Below, piece after piece: positions 8,701 through 10,997 of a DNA stretch of 10,997 nucleotides (position 1 is the stretch's first letter; each line of letters opens with the position of its first letter). The stretch is from NCBI GenBank assembly GCA_015501595.1, contig JADNRX010001337.1:1-10997 (forward strand), read 5' to 3'. The notes beneath the pieces are model-generated. The model did not search any database. It saw nothing but the letters and a program-made list of their open reading frames with translations, and was not told the origin of the DNA. The stretch comes from Hymenopellis radicata. Taxonomy: Eukaryota > Basidiomycota > Agaricomycetes > Agaricales > Physalacriaceae. The translations under genes and the position numbers were made by a program.

Positions 8701-10356
8701 GAGAAAGAGCCGAGCATCGACTTCCCTAAGGAAATGAAGAAGATGGAAGACAACTTGCACCAGAGGATCACACGTACTCTGAACAAAGAGATGGACAAGC
8801 AACGTGGGTACCGTCTGCTTGATTATGCTCAGGTCTGATATTAATTCATTTCCCAGACCAACGTTTCGAGGATGCTCGCGCTCACGAGCAAGCCGAAGAC
8901 TTCGCCCGTCAAGAGAAGATTCTGAAGCTCATTTCGACGGAACTGACAAGGAACACGACGAGGGTAGTCGAAGTAGCTGTCAAGAATGAGGTTCAAAACT
9001 CTGTGTTGCCGGCTCTTGAGATCATCACGAAAATCTGAAGTCAAGTCCGTTCTGACTGACCAGGTTGGACGTGCAATGAACGACTTGGTTACTCGTGTAA
9101 GTGCCTGTACTTCTCGTTATCATGCGCGTCCTTTAACTGGCACCACAGCGTCTTCCAGCCGAGATGGAGAACTTGCTTCTGCGTCCTGAGTTTGCGAACA
9201 AGCTATCGCAGGCCCTTGCGAACAACCTCAGCGTCATCATTGACCGACAAGTTAAGGAGGCCGTCTCTCAGGTCGTCGTCCCCGAGATCCACGCCATCAA
9301 GAACGAACTATCTCGATGGCAGACCGAGGCGCAGAGGAGCCAAGAGGTAAAATCAATTCTTTGCTATGTAGGAGCCGTATTGATTTATTCTAGGCTTCCA
9401 TCGCGCAACTCGAGCGAACAGTGCGAGCCCTTTCTGATCAAGTCAAGTTCTTGACGACTCGTCCTCCCTCCGGCACTCCTCCGCAAAAGCAGCCTCCGCC
9501 TCCTCAGCCTATGGGCATGGCTCAAGCTCAGATGAACCAGCCCAGATGCAGTCCGCCATGCAACCTCGGATGGGACAGCCGATGCCTCCTCTGCCCCATT
9601 CTGGCTCTATGGGTCAAGCTCCTCAGCAGCCTCCGCCGGGCTGGTATCCACACGACCCACAGCCCCAATCCATGCCGCCATCGTGGTATGGTAGAGGTAT
9701 CGCCGCGCCGCAGCCTTCCCATCCAGTTCAACCCCCTCCTACCATGGAAAAACCGATAACTGTTGAAGAAATGTCAAAATACGAAGACCAGTTCCTCGAG
9801 GCGCTGTCTTCGTCAAATACTCCAAGAGACCTCATTAACATTATGGCGCGAACAAACATTGACACCGTTTTACCTTTACGACCCGACGCTCCGACTTTAT
9901 CTCAAACTATCGTCATTGTTATTATTCATCGCGTAAGTGATTCGCCTTTATGGTAAACATTTCTTACTGACGCTTGTTGCTAGAACACTTCCGTCATCGA
10001 CTCGAGTGCTCCATCTGACATGTCATTCAAGATTGCTATGCAATGGCTGCATCGAGCACTACTCGTTCTTCGTCTTGATGTGAGTGGTAGTTCGAGGCTT
10101 CGAACATAAAAGTTAACTTGACGGCCTTTAGGATAACATGATGCTCGACTACATTCCGAAGGTGATGCCCACTGCCTATCGTCTTCTTGGCATCGCGGAG
10201 AAGCGGCTAGCCCTGCTTCCCGACAAGTCGCCTTCGACGACGGAGGGGATCCACCATCTGCGGGATGTCAGACGAATTATTGAGCAAAAGATTCCGAGTG
10301 CCACGAAACAAGCTGATGCCACTAACACTGGACCTGCCAATGCTGGGCAGGCATAA
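5779..10356 (+). CDS. EDC4: EDC4/Ge-1-like mRNA decapping scaffold, about 1,340 residues, ten exons with several apparent frameshifts
   Basis: By family knowledge, EDC4/Ge-1 holds the Dcp1-Dcp2 decapping complex together in cytoplasmic P-bodies. The start ATG at 5779 has a good context (GCCATGG) and is followed by MHELFSRG. Exons: 5779-6283, 6418-7121, 7184-7517, 7566-7775, 7828-8803, 8857-9096, 9149-9346, 9394-9932, 9984-10079, 10132-10356. Layout: a disordered N-terminus with eight Gln (6152-6175) and FDFVSPFDAL; a WD40-like region from exon 3 (GATHWVAYAMSRGRVRVIS, SVSDMAVHGNRLAGV, GGFVVWELPD, SVKWHPKEPDTLAVASE, SFDFDV, GRRYGTVFQLL); a charged KEKEKE linker; two amphipathic/coiled-coil stretches (exons 5-6, 7-8); a Pro/Gln/Met-rich linker; and a helical Ge-1 end (KYEDQFLEALSSSNTPRDLI, AMQWLHRALLVLRL). 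The last matches the animal EDC4 C-terminus in pattern. Frame shifts occur near 5836, 6000, 6661, 6910, 7371, 7566, 9032 and 9542; 6418-6540 is uncertain. Human EDC4 is about 1,400 residues, a similar length. Confidence 0.9.
6152..6184 (+). repeat. CAG/CAA tract encoding poly-glutamine
   Basis: Eight consecutive CAG/CAA codons, then CCT and two more glutamine codons, lie in exon 1 of the EDC4-like gene. The mix of CAG and CAA makes it less prone to slippage than a pure repeat. Gln/Pro-rich disordered stretches are typical of P-body scaffolds and may help condensation; that role is inference here. Confidence 0.9.
6284..6417 (+). other. First intron of the EDC4-like gene, long, with a perfect hairpin
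   Basis: Spans GTGCGT to CCTCTAG, about 134 bp, while the other introns in the window are 46-62 bp. A donor two bases upstream (6282, GTGTGC) is also possible. It contains a perfect 10-bp inverted repeat (6325-6334 and 6338-6347) with a 3-base loop, a polypyrimidine/T-rich stretch at about 6361-6388 and a branch-like CTAAC at about 6400. The start frame of the next exon depends on which donor is used and on a C-run indel, so the exact boundary is uncertain. Confidence 0.6.
8680..8709 (+). repeat. Purine-only Lys-Glu repeat (KE x5)
   Basis: Ten codons alternate AAG/AAA and GAA/GAG, giving a 30-base all-purine run that encodes five Lys-Glu pairs. It sits in the linker between the WD40-like region and the first coiled-coil stretch of the EDC4-like protein. 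Alternating charges suggest a single charged helix or flexible linker. Confidence 0.9.
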
Positions 10357-10663
10357 TATTTTTCCTTTGATTCTTCTACTGCAAATGTATCTACGTGTTG
10401 TATGTATTCCATGAATATGAATAACAGTACTTTTGGCGTGTAAAGTGACATGTGGTACCACTGATGAGGATCGGGGTGTCGTGCTGTGCAAAACGCCACA
10501 CATAGTTGAAAAAAGTCGCAGGCGCTCTGGCATGTCGAGAATATCCGCTTCGCGGCGTGTGGAAAGTTTATCATTATGCAGTACTATGACTCTGTCCTTG
10601 GAATGCAGCATCCAACTCTCTTACCACCATCTTCTCTGAGCGATACGCCTGTCTCAATATGAG
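10357..10663. other. Interval downstream of the EDC4-like gene
   Basis: AT-rich sequence directly after the stop codon (for example around 10357-10435, with AATATTTTT and GAATATGAATAACAG) is compatible with a 3' untranslated region and polyadenylation. No AATAAA hexamer is obvious on the + strand. Open frames across 10433-10639 (+) and 10207-10611 (-) look like chance frames. If the gene to the right is real, this is a convergent 3'-to-3' intergenic space. Confidence 0.5.
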
Positions 10664-10997
10664 TCAATCACAATTACAGTAATCTTCGCGTCGCTTCTTC
10701 AACATAAACACGGCCCAGAACGTCCATCGCACGCAATACTTCCGAGAAACGCTGAGCTTCCAGCGCAGAGCTCTACGATCTCGGAATGGAGCTATGTTTG
10801 CCTCTGCTGTCTTGGGGAGGAGCCTTCCTGAACGCAGATCAACTTCTGGAACTTCAAGTGGAAGATTTGGACTGACATCCTGGCTGTACTTGGTTTACTC
10901 TCTGGTAACTAATACTCCGCCGGACTTCTGTTGTACAAGCTTCTACTGCGTAGACCTCGGACATCATCCAGCATGGAGATCAGCTCTGACTTGTTGG
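10664..10997 (-). CDS. Probable 3' end of a convergent minus-strand gene (5' partial), unidentified
   Basis: On the minus strand the window edge opens with NKSELISMLDDVRGLRSRS, then a 53-bp intron (10936-10884, GTACAA to GTACAG) that joins in phase to 10883-10664. The last exon contains LPLEVPEVDLRSGRLLPKTA, NIAPFRDRRALRWKLSVSRK, an aromatic WTFWAVF patch and a basic end (KKRRE), and stops at TGA (10666-10664). Codons follow a coding-like purine-first pattern and the intron length matches those of the other genes. Without the splice the first part meets TAG at 10911-10909. The family is not recognised. A competing + strand frame is open from 10683 to the edge, so the strand call is not certain. 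Confidence 0.42.

Noticed and set aside
8410..8802. 130-codon minus-strand frame and overlapping + frame at 8435-8737
   Set aside because: Shadows of the well-supported EDC4-like exon 5, caused by its Lys/Glu/Gly-rich codons.
10176..10611. Two overlapping minus-strand frames of about 133 codons
   Set aside because: They run antisense through the last EDC4-like exon and its 3' region, overlap each other, and show no family features.
10683..10997. + strand frame open to the right edge (about 105 codons, Arg/Phe-rich start)
   Set aside because: No start codon with good context near its beginning, and codon pattern and splicing favour the minus strand; kept as the main alternative to the minus-strand call.

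Overview
The window reads like an Agaricomycete-type basidiomycete nuclear genome. Genes are close together and their coding sequence is cut by many very short GT-AG introns, mostly 46-68 bp. Two core eukaryotic proteins are recognisable. No prokaryotic operon, CRISPR array, rRNA or convincing tRNA is present. The organism call is inferred from gene architecture, not from a marker gene.

Layout: (1) 1-147, the C-terminal end of an unidentified + strand gene. (2) 148-1679, about 1.5 kb with no assignable gene, containing a 17-bp near-perfect inverted repeat. (3) 1680-2922, a complete four-exon classical short-chain dehydrogenase/reductase. (4) 3076-4519, a four-exon Brix-domain ribosome biogenesis factor of the Ssf1/PPAN (Peter Pan) type. 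(5) 4520-5778, a mostly non-coding interval with a possible small minus-strand gene (5391-5674). (6) 5779-10356, a ten-exon EDC4/Ge-1-like mRNA decapping scaffold with a poly-Q/Pro-rich N-terminus, a WD40-like region, coiled coils and a helical Ge-1 C-terminal domain. (7) 10357-10997, intergenic sequence and then the probable 3' end of a convergent minus-strand gene that runs off the right edge.

The genes do not form a pathway. Ssf1 acts in nucleolar 60S assembly, the EDC4-like protein acts in cytoplasmic P-bodies, and the dehydrogenase is metabolic with unknown substrate.

The most important practical point is that the Ssf1 and EDC4-like reading frames can only be followed by allowing about a dozen single-base indels. 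Nearly all look like one base missing from a short G or C run, and one looks like an extra A in an A run. The protein sequence on both sides of each shift stays conserved, and I see no substitution-type stop codons. The simplest explanation is consensus/homopolymer sequencing error rather than gene decay. The dehydrogenase needs no such repair. I did not find a convincing undescribed biological system here; the candidates for a second look are listed with modest scores.
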